This document shows, in pieces, positions 41,101-53,244 of a stretch of DNA of 64,000 nt. Both the position numbers and the translations under genes were made by a program. Location of the stretch: positions 5,307,501 to 5,371,500 of the forward strand of contig NC_059476.1 of NCBI RefSeq assembly GCF_018139145.2, written 5' to 3'. Below the pieces are notes generated by a model, which was not told the origin of the DNA, ran no database searches, and was given only the letters and a program-made list of their open reading frames with translations. Position 1 is the stretch's first letter. Every line of letters starts with the position of its first letter. Origin of the DNA: Gymnogyps californianus. Its lineage: Eukaryota; Chordata; Aves; Accipitriformes; Cathartidae.

Positions 41101-44100
41101 TGCATGACGCATTTGATCAAAGAAACTTTCACAAAGGTGCTAGGAAAAAGTAGCCAAATTAAAGGCACCCGTCACTCTATTGCAAAATCATGCAGTCTGA
41201 ATTATTTCCATTTCGGAAAGCTAGCTAGCAGTGAGAGAGTGATACAGGGGGTGTCAGCCTACTGTCTATAGAAGAGCTTCAGCAATTTGGACACACTCTC
41301 ACACAGTGAACGCTTTATAGCCAGGTTACTGGTTGAAATGTGTCTGCCTAATGAAATACCAGTAACTGTACAATGATAACAGTTAATTTCCCTATACCAG
41401 TCTGTTCAGTTTTATAATATAGACAAGAATCCCAGGCTGCTAGAGGCTTTTTTGTTTTTCTGTATGGTTTCCCCTTTGCCTTTTTACAATACTTTCATAT
41501 CCTTGATTTTAATACACACTGCATGGTGTCCTGGTGGCAACACCATTTTGCTATTACCTTAATGGCTGTTCAGAAAGCCTCGCTTTGTTTCTTTGTACAG
41601 AGACAGGGGACTCCAGAAAAAGGAAGCGTTGTTTGTTTTGGTTCGGTTTTCTTGTTGTTTTTTTTTTTTTTCCACTTAAGGGCAAGGAGATCCAAGACCT
41701 GAGTGTAGTTTTGCTCAGAAGCATAGTGGGGAAGCACGGCAAAGGGCCAAGAGATGGATTGCATGGAGTATGAAGGCTCAGAGTGACTGAATCAGCATTA
41801 AAATAGGGAAGTGATAGCTGACTGGTAGTCTCAGAGCAATGTAAGTAAACAAGTAGTGCATCCTGGATAACATGCAAGTGCAGCAAGGTATCTGCCAAAG
41901 TAATTATGAGCCAGGCATGATCACGCAACCATTATTAAGTGCAACTTACTGCAGAATTAACTTCATGCTGAGTCTGACAGCAGTGTAATTAGTAGTTCAC
42001 CAGCTGTGTTGTATTAAGGGTGTGCAACATGGGATGCAAATCTTTATCTCTGTGTAACCAGTTTAGAATGAAATAAGCCCATTCAGATTGACAAGTTCTT
42101 TGTGAATGCAGGGAGTCTGTCAGTCTTGTTACATCATTGTTGGTACCAAATCTCCAGATGTTTACACATATATACATATCTGAATACATATATATGCTTA
42201 TGGAGAAATCATGGTTTCAGCTGGTGCAAATAAGGTACCTAGATGTAGCACAAAAATTGCTTGCTTTCTTCTTGAAGAGCCAGTGATGTAGGGAAAAAAA
42301 TTATCTTCTGTTCAGTGTCCCAGCTTGTGATTCCAAACTGTGGGATGCTCAACATGGGAAGGGCTTTCTGTATCAGTCACATGCCATCTTACAGGGCCTG
42401 TACAGTGCTTGCAGTGTAATAGCGGCCCTTGCTGCATTCAGTCTCTGGCTTTTACAGTTGTTCTAGATGGATTTTGAAAGCCACAAAGCAGATGTATTCG
42501 CCTGTATTTAAAATAGTAGAAGATGTTTCAAAAAAACCCATAAAGGCTGAAGAGACAGAGCCCACTCGTATTTTTTTGGAGTTTGCCATGCTGTGTGGCA
42601 AGAGAATCAGTTGCACAACAGTGATTTAGAAATTGACCTGGCATTCTAGATAGGAAGATAAGATGATGTTTCATTTCAGCACCTGAACATGCATGAAATC
42701 CTTTAGGCATTTCTAACATTGCAGACATGGATCTAAAAACTCCTAACAGATCAGTCTATGAAAGGAAAATCAAAAGTTCCAAAGTATTATGTTACAAATA
42801 TGTTGGCCTGTAATTATGTTTGAAAGTTTTCTGAGTACTTTTAAAAGTGTTAATGTGAATATCTCTAAATATCATTTAATAGAAGAGCAAAGTTCTACCT
42901 ATCAGAAAGGAGAACATCTGGTACTATCATGTCTGAGAGAGCACACAGCTGTCCAGGGATTAGCTGGCTTTTGTTTTCTTTAACAACTCTTTAGCCACAG
43001 GATCCTTTTTCAAAATTCAGTTCTTGAGTGCATGCATGTGTACACGGGTTATTTAGACAATAGTTCCAGGATGTTTAAAAGTAGGAATGTTTGGAAGATA
43101 TCGAAAGGATACCCTCCCTCAATGTTTAAACACAGTTATCATTAAGAATGATTACATTTTGGTAGTGCAGACATTCCTGTGGCCAACTGTTTATGTGCTT
43201 TATCGGTGAGGTAGAGTTTGGATCCAGTTAAGGGCACCACACAAACATCATTGCATTCAGTCCTTGGCATCACTGCTGCAATTCCTAGTCAGGTTATCTG
43301 TTATGCTAATTCGGGTCACACTTTTTTGTTATGCTTATTATCACTTGGGTGAGGCAGAGATGTCTAAATTTACTCCATTCTTCCACCAAATACCCAGCTA
43401 AACTCAGGACCAGCAGTGACTCTGAAGCTGAACTGTTTGATTAGCAGTTCCCAGTTAGCTACTTTCTGTTCCATGAAAAGCCTTTTTCAAGCACTCTGAG
43501 ATGCTATAGTATAATCTGTTTTAATTTTCCAGGTGAGAAGCCGCACAGATGCCATTTGTGTCCCTTTGCATCAGCTTACGAACGTCATCTGGAAGCTCAC
43601 ATGCGATCGCATACTGGTGAAAAACCATACAAATGTGAATTGTGTTCCTTTCGCTGCAGTGACAGAAGCAACTTATCTCACCACCGCAGACGCAAACATA
43701 AAATGGTGCCTATCAAGGGTACAAGGTCTTCCCTAAGCAGCAAGAAAATGTGGGGGGTTTTGCAGAAGAAGACCAGCAATTTGGGGTACAGCAGAAGAGC
43801 ATTAATTAATTTGAGTCCACCTTCCATGGTGGTTCAGAAACCAGACTACCTTAATGATTTCACTCATGAAATCCCAAATATCCAGACTGAAGCGTATGAA
43901 AGCATGACAAAAACAACCCAGAGCAGTGGGTTGCCAAGAGATCCACAAGACCTTATGGTAGATAATCCTTTAAACCAGCTCTCTACGTTAGCTGGACAGT
44001 TATCTAGCTTGCCACCTGAAAACCAAAACCCAGCCTCTCCTGACGTTGTTTCCTGTCAAGATGAAAAGCCTTTCATGATACAGCAGCCTGCTGCACCTGC

Positions 44101-44476
44101 AGTAGTTTCAGCTGTGTCAGCAAATATTCCTCAAAGTTCATCTCCAACCAGCCCAGATCCTCGGCCTACACACAATCAAAGGAACTATAGTCCCGTGGCA
44201 GGTCCCAGCAGCGATCGCAGTGCCCACACCAGTACTCCAAGCATAAGTAACAGTCAGCCAAGTACTCCAGCTCCAACCCTCCCGGTTCAGGACCCTCAGC
44301 TTCTGCATCACTGCCAACACTGTGACGTGTACTTTGCGGACAATATCCTTTATACTATTCACATGGGATGTCATGGATTTGAAAATCCTTTTCAGTGCAA
44401 CATATGTGGGTGTAAGTGTAAAAATAAGTATGACTTTGCTTGCCATTTTGCAAGAGGCCAACATAGTCAACATTGA
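38135..44476 (+). CDS. IKZF5: IKZF5 (Pegasus), Ikaros-family zinc finger transcription factor (complete, 3 coding exons)
   Basis: Coding parts are 38135-38267, 38558-38740 and 43533-44476, with donors GTAAGC and GTATGA and acceptors ACAG and CCAG. They total 1260 nt, or 419 residues, the same length as human, and the N-terminus MGEKKPEPLDFVKDFQEYLT appears unchanged. The start is the ATG at 38135; the in-frame GTG just before it is not needed. Three C2H2 fingers lie at about 84-104, 112-132 and 140-161, joined by TGEKP linkers; the first linker is split by intron 2. A Ser/Pro-rich middle follows, then the C-terminal pair at about 366-386 and 394-416 that mediates dimerisation in Ikaros proteins. 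Family knowledge: Pegasus is a nuclear DNA-binding regulator of this family. Nothing is truncated or shifted. Confidence 0.98.
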
Positions 44477-44759
44477 CTGAGAACATGCTTTCATTTAGTT
44501 TTTTAACATATTACAGTATATTTTTCATACTTGCTGAAGGAAAGCTTGCACATTCCCATAAGGAATCTTCACATTAATCAGTTCGACAAAGGAGGCAAAT
44601 TTATTTCTATGTTGTCGTAAAACTTGCCAGGGAAATTTTGTATGAGGTGTGGTTGTTATTTTATATGTAGCCTTTCAAAAAAGCTAAGAGAGTGCTGTAA
44701 GAATTGGAATGCATTTACGTGCTTTGGTTGCTAAATTTAAGTTGCTTGCACTTAATCCC

Positions 44760-44765
44760 AATAAA
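44760..44765 (+). other. IKZF5: Proximal IKZF5 polyadenylation signal AATAAA
   Basis: A canonical hexamer lies 284 bases after the stop codon and would give a short 3' UTR isoform. Confidence 0.4.
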
Positions 44766-46926
44766 CATTCTACAAATGTAGAAGCAGAGCGTGTGTCCTG
44801 AAACATAGGATGCAATTATCAGACTATTTACTAGGCAAGACAAAATATATTAACCATAAAATACGAAAGGTTAATGCAATGACACGTGGTTACTTTGGAG
44901 ACATACTAATCCTTAAAAACTTAGCTACTCCAAACTGGAAAAACAAACAAAAGCAACATTCACATACAAATTCAATTTGATGTAAAACTTGCTGTAATCT
45001 GATTAAGGTTATTAATAAGTTTTTGCTTAGTATAGTCTAAACTCTTCATGCTAGGGCTCAAACACTAATTTAACTATTATTTTTAAAACTCATCACAAAA
45101 CTAGAAGATAACAGGTTATTGTGAATGAAACTCTGGTAGGAAAAAAGAAAGAGTTAAAAGCTTGTCATTCACTAGTTACACAAAAGAAAAATTAAATACG
45201 ACACCTTATTTTAAACTACACTTACCAAAATTTTACATGTCATTCTTTTTAGAAGGAGGTAATTTTTAAACAGTCATAATAAAGAGCTTGTAGAACTAAT
45301 ATATATTCCGTGAGATTTTTAACTGCCTTAAACTAATTTGTACAGATATTTAAAATTTGCACAATTAGACTTCTGTCTTGCTGATGGAAGTTCTAATAGA
45401 AACAAACAAGAGGTTTACAAAGTAAAAATCATGTGTTCAGTTTTATCTCGGGCCAAGCTACAACTGATAGGTTGCCTGTTTGTTTGAAAGTTGTATCATC
45501 TAGTTTATTGTAAACTTCAGCTAACTTGGAAGTCAGTTTGTCTTGTCCCCTCCCCCAGATTTGTTGTCCTTTTGCTGTGCTGGAAGTAAGGGGAAGGGCT
45601 TCTGGGTTTTCTGAACTGTTCATGTTGTAGGCAAAGGAATACCGGCTGACTACATTTGAAGTCATTGTGATTAATAATGGTAGGTGGCAAATGGTAACTA
45701 AAGATGTACATGAAGTCCATTGCACATGTTTATTTTTTTTTATACTGTACATCTTACTTTAGAAGCACCTAGGCTAACGGACAGGCACTTTAATATAAAA
45801 CTAAATAAAACATCCTAGCAAAATTAATAAAAGCTCTTAGTGTGCTACACAGGAATTTGTAATGTTTCAGGAAAGTGAAGAACTGTTACTTTTCCCATAT
45901 TTAGACATGCACTTTTACCTTAGTTTGTCTTACTTGAGACAAATTAAAGCTTCCCTCATATATTCCCCTTTTACTATCAGCAAAATATGGCAGCAAATAT
46001 GCTTTGTTAAAAGCAGGAAGGTTTTATCAATGTTCTGCAAGTCAGAGGTTGGAATCTGAATAGCAAATGTTTGGCTTATTCAAATTTATATTGTTACGGG
46101 AGCTAAAGCTTCCTGAAGCCAATGGAAAAACTTACAATGACTTCAGTGTAAGATCAATGCAGGAAAAACCACCTTTCTGAGAATTTTAGCTTTAGAAGTA
46201 ACTTTGACTTCAATGAATTAGAAATTTGGGAACCAAATATGTTTCTCTCTACCTAACTTACCTACTGTTGAATTTCCTGTGCTTAAGTAACCAGTTGAAG
46301 GAACTGGATTCTTGGCTGCACGTAGTCTTGCAGTAATGAGGTCAAAAATATGCTGTTGAAGTATTTCCAGTGTAATGAAGATGAATGATAACACACTGTC
46401 ACTCCTAAAAATGTTTTTGGTTTCAGGCCTGGTTCAAAATCCATTTCGGTGGATTTGTAAAACAGAATGTAATTTCCATTTTTCATAAAGACACTCTTAT
46501 AATTCCAAAATACCTCTTTGTTGCTTTATACTTCTAAAATTTATTTTATAAGCAAAACTGCAACTCTGTGTGCATAAACATAGAGAGTCCTTTATTTTAA
46601 GGACTAAAAGTTGACTGAACTGGAATCCAGTTGGAAGTTACTGCTCCTGTACAGGTTTTGTAACATGACTCTTCTAGTCAAAGAAAAATGTAGAAATGAT
46701 AGCTCTCTTTCGATCACATATTGACACATTCTAAAATCTAAACTTGGCTAAAATAGAACAACCGATGTTACTGTTGAAGACCATTACCATTAGTAATTTA
46801 TCGAGGTCACTTTCCTTGCCTTTTGATAGATGATGCAAACTTCGATTCCTAGGCTCTAGCAACTCCAAGGCAGCTTCTGAAATGGTGGTTCTTCAAGGAG
46901 CGCCGTCCAGTACTGAACAATGCTGA

Positions 46927-47061
46927 TCACGGCAGCCAAGTTCTCCTTGGCTTGCGGCTCCAGCCTTTCTCCCTCTTGGTATCAGTAGGGAGATTAACTC
47001 CGATGTGCACAAATGTTGGAGATTTCATTCTCCAATTCCATTTACGTGGTTTCTGATCCAT
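46927..47061 (-). other. Unrecognised 44-codon ORF antisense to the IKZF5 3' UTR
   Basis: An ATG at 47061 opens 44 codons rich in Lys, Arg and Trp, beginning MDQKPRKWNWRMKSP and ending RRTWLP. A TTTACAG acceptor-like site lies just upstream (near 47083) in a frame that reaches this ATG. It belongs to no family I recognise. It could be a small gene, a PSTK alternative 3' exon or, most likely, a chance frame. Confidence 0.15.
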
Positions 47062-48851
47062 GAGGACTTCCGTTGGCAGTGCCTGTAAACATTAGAGACT
47101 TTTCTTTTTGTGTCGGCTAATGATTCGGTGATTTAGAAAAATAACTTCTGAACCATGGTGCCCCTGAACGCAATTTTAGATAGGAGAATAGTTAGGTCAC
47201 TAATAGAGGTAGCTGGTAGCAAGAGGAAGCCTGCATGATCTTATTGAAAAGGGGCCCTCATTTAGGAGGGGATCCTCTGTTGCGGGGGAATGTATGTTCT
47301 TAATAACAGAACTTGGTATGAAAAGAAAAACCTACCGCCAAACCTTGCACATTGTTGTTTAGAAGTATTTTAATACTGCTGACTTAATAGCATTGTTTCT
47401 GCTTCGAAGTACCTAAGGAAAAGAAAATCAGCTTGAACACCTACGAACTGTTGAACAACGATAAAAATGTTTGTCCTTCTTGCCTTGTGCAAGCTCCTGC
47501 GTGCAGGGGGGGTTCTTCGGCAGCAGCAGGCTTCGGTGTTCGTCCCCGGATTCTGCAGCCAGACCTGTGGGGCCGATCCCTGCTGACTAACCAGGCCTTC
47601 ACGGAGGGTCGCCCTCTGGACCAGGATTCTTAATTTTTCAACACAATACTGTGTGTTCAGTTGTGCCAAACAGTTCCCTGACTATATCCGTTTCCTTCTG
47701 TCTACTGAGTAGGTTTGGAAGGTGTATTTTCATTTTAGTTTTTCATAATTTTGTACATACTATTTACTATAATTTAAAGACCAGAATTAGTACTGGAAAA
47801 TTGTTTCGGAGTATGATCCTGATGATTCCCTTGCACAAGCAGGCCTTACTCAGAGTCAAGGAGGGATACTTGTCAGGAGTTGTGGGATCGAGTCCTCAGT
47901 TAGTAGGACTTTTCATATTGAGTTTTCCATGTGCTACACTGCACTAATTTCTTTTAAAAAAAAAAACAAACAAAAAAACACAAACAAAAAACCAAATCCT
48001 TATATTATAAGGTGGTGATTAGCATTTTAACTTGCATTAACAGGGAAGTTTGGGAATGAGCTGAAATTTTTCCATAGCTTGACTCTGTTAAGTTCTGTAG
48101 TTGCAAAACATTTAACTTTGTGGGGTTTTTGTTTTTATTGTAATAGATTATTTTATAGATTTGTTGACATTTTTAACATGCACTATTTATAGTACTCTTA
48201 ATACAGACTTATTGAGATTGAATATTCCAACAAACATGCAAATATTAGACTGAAGATCTTAGTCGATTATCTCGGTTAATACTTAAACCAACTGTGAAGC
48301 AGCTAATAGGGAAAAATAGTTGTTTTTTCACAGGTACATGTTTAGATGAAGAGGATTTTGACATAAAATGTTGATTGGCATTTTAACATAAAACTCAGTG
48401 CTGGAAGACATGTTCCAACAGTGTTTCCTAGCAAAATGATCTGTTGCTGTTTGTTTTGTTCCAGAACGTTTGGGGGGGTTTGCTTGTTTGTTTTTTGTTT
48501 CTTTTTGACGAAGGGAATGTAATTTAGAAGTCTTCACTGGCAAGTTTTCTATTAATTTTGAGCTTCTTTGAAAATCTACAGCAAATGGATGTTCTGCTGC
48601 AGGAAATCTATCCCCTGCTGAAGCATTTTTCATTGAGCAATCTTTGTGTATGTGCTTCTAAGTACCTGCTCTGTTAATAATACGTATTTCAGTGTAAAGA
48701 GCATATTTTGTATGCAAAAATGAAACCTGTTAGAGTTGTAAAATAAATTTTATTGTGTAGTGAATGTTTTCAGATGACAAGGTTAATTCTGAAATAACTC
48801 GACTATATCTGGTGTAGTTCATGTTGTGAAGCTTTGCTTTTGTAAGATATG

Positions 48852-48857
48852 AATAAA
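48852..48857 (+). other. IKZF5: Distal IKZF5 polyadenylation signal AATAAA
   Basis: This is the second of two canonical hexamers 110 bases apart (48742 and 48852) at the right end of the AT-rich 3' flank. It is the most likely end of the full-length transcript. Confidence 0.4.
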
Positions 48858-49507
48858 ATAACACTTTCTAATTAAGTCTCACGTTAATTCGTAATTGCCT
48901 GTGCTTCAACAGGTGGAACTGGCGAACTGCTCATGACTAGCTGTGGTCTAGATATGGTGAGGAAGGTAAGCTTACCTTTTGGGTAAGCAAGGAACAGTGC
49001 GTTTATGTTTCAGTGTGCTTAATTTGAAAATGCTTAATTTTAGTGCTGAACCAGGACACACTTTCACTCCTTTCCACCATTAATCTTGCACATTTGGTCA
49101 TCTTCCAAATTCTTTGTTTCCTCATACTCTTTATTTCCTTCTTACCAAGAGTGCTTGTATGTCTGAAATCAGAGTTTTTGTCATGGTGAGGTGGTTGTCA
49201 CCGCATACGGAACTTCTCTGTATGTTGTTAGTAGCAACTTGGAAGGTGGCACTAAGTTTTAAGTTCCTTTGGACATTGGAGTTAATCCTACATGCGTGCG
49301 TACGTGCATGCAGCCCTCAGGTTTCTGGTTCTTTGCAGTTTCTGTCAGGGAAACAAGCAGAGAAGCCAAGAGCCATCCATCTCACTTCTTGTTTCTATAC
49401 CTTCCCAGGCACGTATTCTCTGGAAACGCTCCGCCACGCGTTGCGCAGAGCAGAGCCGGTCACCATCCAAGGCGCTCTTCACCACCTCAGCTGGAGCCGG
49501 CTCTGAG

Positions 49508-49608
49508 AAAGCTGATCCAGCTTGAAGTTAGTCCCGCTGTCAGCAGGAAACGGGACTAGATGACTTCTAAGTGTTCCTCCCAGGGTAACTTATTTCTATG
49601 ATTCTGTG
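49508..49608 (+). mobile_element. CR1 LINE 3' fragment
   Basis: The stretch matches the remembered avian CR1 3' end: a GATCCAGCTTGAAGT block, then GGGACTAGATGAC, and an end in TTCTATGATTCTGTGA. It is diverged and 5' truncated, and lies between the convergent ends of IKZF5 and PSTK. Confidence 0.85.
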
Positions 49609-49831
49609 AAATTTAAATAAAGTCTGAGGATGGGTTGTTGGCTGATCTTCAAGGTCAAAGACAGTATGCAAGACTGTATTTCTCTTCCATCATATGGGGG
49701 GAGGAGTTAGAGAAGGCACGAGACTCCAGAGAAGGAACCTGTATCTCAGACATTTTTCAGCTGTACTGCTGAGCGAGTACTGCATTTTAAATACTCTGGA
49801 CTCTTAAAAACCACCAACGTTCTCTATGTCA

Positions 49832-52800
49832 TTATTTTAAAATGTATTTATTAACTATATTGGTTGCCTCATGTTGGAATGAAGAAGTTACACTTGTAGC
49901 AGGGTCAGAATATTCATTTTGTATGCAAATTTGGTTTTTCAAATTATTTCCTTGCCGCAAGTCTTCCAAAAATTCTGCTTTGAGTTTGTTGAGTTCTTCT
50001 GCCAGGCTCTTCATCTCACTTGGGAGTATGTTTTTATCTAAAAAAAAAAAATGAAAGCTGAACTTGTAACTTCATGCTTAAAGACAAAATTTACAGGCTT
50101 TGACTCACATTCTACCAATAACTTTGACCAGACTCCTGAAGGCGACTGCCTCAGTCACACCTGCAGGGCTGGGATTCCTTAACAATTCACCCCCAAGGGG
50201 ATTTCACAGGTTTAGTCTTACGTTGCCAGCTAGCACCTAGAATATGCTACGCGTACCTTTCGCGTCCCTCATTGTCTGCGAGATGATGCGTCTGCATGTG
50301 CGATCAGCCTGATGGACAGTGCTAGCTGCACAGATTGCTCGATCTGCTTCCTAGCCAGGGCGACCAACAGAAAGGAAGAACACAGGCAAACACGTTAAAT
50401 TTGATTTAGACCGTCACCAACTTTTGAAGTACTCTTTGAAAACAAGTAACACGTTAGCAGCAACTCGGTGACTGGCGCAGCGCACACCTCCTCCTTCGAA
50501 TTGGGAGGCAGGTACACGGATCTGGGTGGCTGCCAGGGACCGGTATGTGTGACGTTAGGAAGTGAACGTTATTTTCCTCAGTGTGATGTGACAGCTCCAA
50601 AACCTTTTTACTACTCTAGAACATATAACAGTATTCTTAAGGGTAGTTCAGTGGTTTAACTTAACAAGGTGACAGAAGTACCCATTTCAAGTAGGATTAA
50701 CTCTGTGTATGCTTTTGCAATCAAGAAATGCAATAGCTATTTCTCAGTTTCTGTCATCACGGTGTTCTGAATACGATTCAGGAATCACTCACTCAGTCAC
50801 CATCATCTGAAAGAGCCGTGACTGTGAAGACAAGCAGTGCTACCTTTTGCTCAGTGTTTTCCTCGTTTTGCTTCACTGGATTTTCCAAAGCAGTGGCCAG
50901 CAAACTAATTATCTGCTCACTACGAAAGCAAACAAAAGAGTAAACCACATTAATCAAACAGTTTCACTGAAGATTTTTCCTTCATTTTGTAATGACACCT
51001 CATCGCAGAAAAAAAAGCAAGTTTTCAGTGAAATTTATGAGGCAATCAATGAAATAACCTTTATACAGCAAGTGAGATGAAAAACAATTACAACTAAAAC
51101 TACAGCAAATTATTTCCAGTCTTAATGTTTCAGACAATTTACATAAATTTTCAAGAGCAGTTGAGAAATGCAGTTAGTTTTGAGGTTAACTCTGCAAAGA
51201 ATGATGGCTGTGAGTTCCCAACAACTGGCGTGTATTGTGTGTGTAATCGACCGGCTTCCAAAAATCACCATACGGAATATTTCTTACCTACTGTTTAGAT
51301 ACAGTACAAAGCTTCTACCCACCCATTTATGCAACCAGTACTTAGTGAAAACCCTAGCATCAATGCAGCAGCGTACTCATCCTCTGAAGTGCAATCAAAA
51401 CTTTTCAGAATGAGGCTGTTCTGTTCCCAAGCATTTTTCTTGAGATCTGGCATTTCTATTTTTCTTGCCATTAAATATATCGTCTGGTCAGGTAATGGAT
51501 GACTTCTTAGACGATTTCTCTGCAAGCAGCATTCAAGTGGGCACTCTAAGAATAACTGGCAGAAGGCCAAGGAATCTAAAAGAACATAAACAGACAATTT
51601 CACCTTCAAACTGTTCAAGAAAAAATTTCTGAGCGCAACATGCACGAGAAAGGCTTTACATGAATGAGGAAATTCTACACTAGTTCTGAGCCTGAAATGA
51701 ATACGAACCTAGAAAGAATACAACACTTTTACCTTCAAGGCTGCTCAATTAGTCATTTCTGAAACCAACATACATAAGAAAGGCTTTACGTGACCTAGCC
51801 ATTTCTAATAATACAGTAATAAAGTTGATGCTTACTATACTGCAGGGATCTAGCGATTAAGCATAACAAATGTTCCACAAGAGCACTTAAAGAAAGGCAG
51901 CTGAAGCGCACTGAATTTCCTACAAAGCCGAAAACGTTCTTATGCATAGGAACGAAGAGTAATTACATTTGCGAGCCAGCTGGTACACCTCGTATCTCAT
52001 GCTCTGATAATAAAAATTGTCATCCAAGATCAGGTAGAGCGGGCTAGGCGTGGCTGCATGCGCCCAGTAACGGCCAGCGCCGGCGCGACCTTCCGCCGAG
52101 GAGAGCAGCCCCTGCCCGCGGCAGCAGGCCAGGAACCGCTCCCAGGCCGGCTGGGTGGCGGTGGCGGGGGCTGACAGCGGGCCCCCGGTGACCAGCGCCC
52201 GCAGGAAGCGCTCCAGGCACTGCAGCAGCTCCCGCCGGCTCCGCTTCCAGCGCGGCAGCTGCGGAGGAAGGCAGCGGAAGGGTGAAGGCCCGCGCACCCA
52301 CGCCGCCCCGCCCCAGCTCCCCCACCGCCGCTGCTGCTGCTGAGCTCCCCGCGGCTCCCGCATCGCCGCTCGGCCCTCCGCCGCCCGCCCTCCGCCTCCC
52401 TCCCTCCCCAGGCCCCGCCGCGGGGGGACCGGCCCCGGCCCCGGCCCCGGCCCCGGCAGCCGGGAGGCCCCGCATGAGGGACGCGCCGCGCTGCCTGGCA
52501 ACGGCCGCCGCGCGACCAGTGACGCTACTGAGCGACGCGTCCACGGCTGGCCAATGAGAGCAGAGAGCGCGCAGCGGGAAGGAGGAGAGCCGCACTGACC
52601 AATGGGGACGGTCCCGCCGGATCCGCCCCCGGCTCGCTCGGGCCGAAGGCCTCCGGCGGGATGAGCTCGTCGTAGGTGAGGAGGGCGCAGGCCCAGCCCG
52701 GGCGCTGCGGCAGGCGGCGGCGCAGGGCGCGGGCCAGGGTGGACTTGCCGGCCGCCGGCAGCCCGCACAGCACGCACAGCCCCACCGGGACGCGCCCGGC

Positions 52801-52888
52801 GCCGCCCGGCCGCTCCGCCGTCCCCGCCGCCGCCAGCGCCGCCAGAAGCCCGGTCGCCGCTCCCGCGGCTGGCCGCTGCCGTGCGCAT
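49832..52888 (-). CDS. PSTK: L-seryl-tRNA(Sec) kinase, 6 exons, with a frame break in exon 1
   Basis: PSTK phosphorylates Ser-tRNA(Sec), using ATP, to give the intermediate that SEPSECS converts to Sec-tRNA. Coding exons in gene order are about 52600-52888, 51967-52258, 51377-51575, 50844-50919, 50257-50350 and 49832-50037. Exons 2-6 keep phase throughout (867 nt to the stop). Exon 1 has the P-loop GLCVLCGLPAAGKST; exon 2 has the conserved LDDNFYYQSMRYEVYQLARK; the last exon has LAEELNKLKAEF. The frame holding the P-loop has no ATG upstream. The only plausible start (52888, MRTAAASRGSGD, resembling the human N-terminus) is one base out of phase, so exon 1 is one base too long. This may be an assembly error in a G-run or a real lesion. 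If the frame is whole, about 384 residues result, longer than the roughly 348 of human. Confidence 0.9.
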
Positions 52889-53100
52889 GCGCGGGGCGTC
52901 GCCGCGGGAGGCCCCCTGGCGGGCGGGGCGGGGCGCGGCGCTGTCACGCCGTTGGCGCCGGGAGCTGTGGAGAGGAGGCTGGCCGTGTGCGCGGAGCAAC
53001 CGTTTGTACTCGATTTTATTTTGGTTATAAATTCGATAATATATTTTAGTGAAGCCAGAAGCGTCAGACGGCGGAGGGGTCCCGGGTGTGCCCAGCGGTG
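52040..53100. promoter_or_regulatory. PSTK: PSTK CpG island and promoter elements
   Basis: This GC-rich, CpG-dense island covers PSTK exons 1-2 and the flank. A perfect NRF1 palindrome, TGCGCATGCGCG, lies at 52882-52893 and overlaps the proposed start codon. Two CCAAT boxes lie at 52551-52555 and 52599-52603, 48 bp apart in the same orientation; the second overlaps the exon 1 splice donor (ATTG-GTCAGT on the gene strand). No TATA box is visible. The sites were matched by eye only. Confidence 0.65.
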
Positions 53101-53244
53101 GTTTTTGTTACGATCACAAAATCAAGATACTACTAAGTGTGCTGACCCTGATGATTTATTTTAAATTATAATAATGTAATACTATGCCTGTTAATAAAGT
53201 CTAAATGATAGGAATATTTAATAATAATTTAAGATTCTGAGGAA

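Larger units (their letters stand above)
44477..48870 (+). other. IKZF5: Probable long IKZF5 3' UTR
   Basis: From the stop codon to a cluster of AATAAA signals at 48742-48747 and 48852-48857 the sequence is AT-rich, with no convincing exon on the plus strand. An early AATAAA at 44760-44765 would give a short form of about 300 bases. PSTK converges from the right with its stop at 49832, so the two 3' ends lie close together and could overlap. Confidence 0.5.

Noticed and set aside
47370..47669. 99-codon minus-strand frame
   Set aside because: Other phases of the same strand look equally plausible; mentioned only as context for the antisense ORF.
51920..52999. 359-codon open frame on the minus strand
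   Set aside because: It joins the out-of-phase reading of PSTK exon 1, intron 1 and the genuine exon 2; the P-loop is not in this frame. The gene is spliced.
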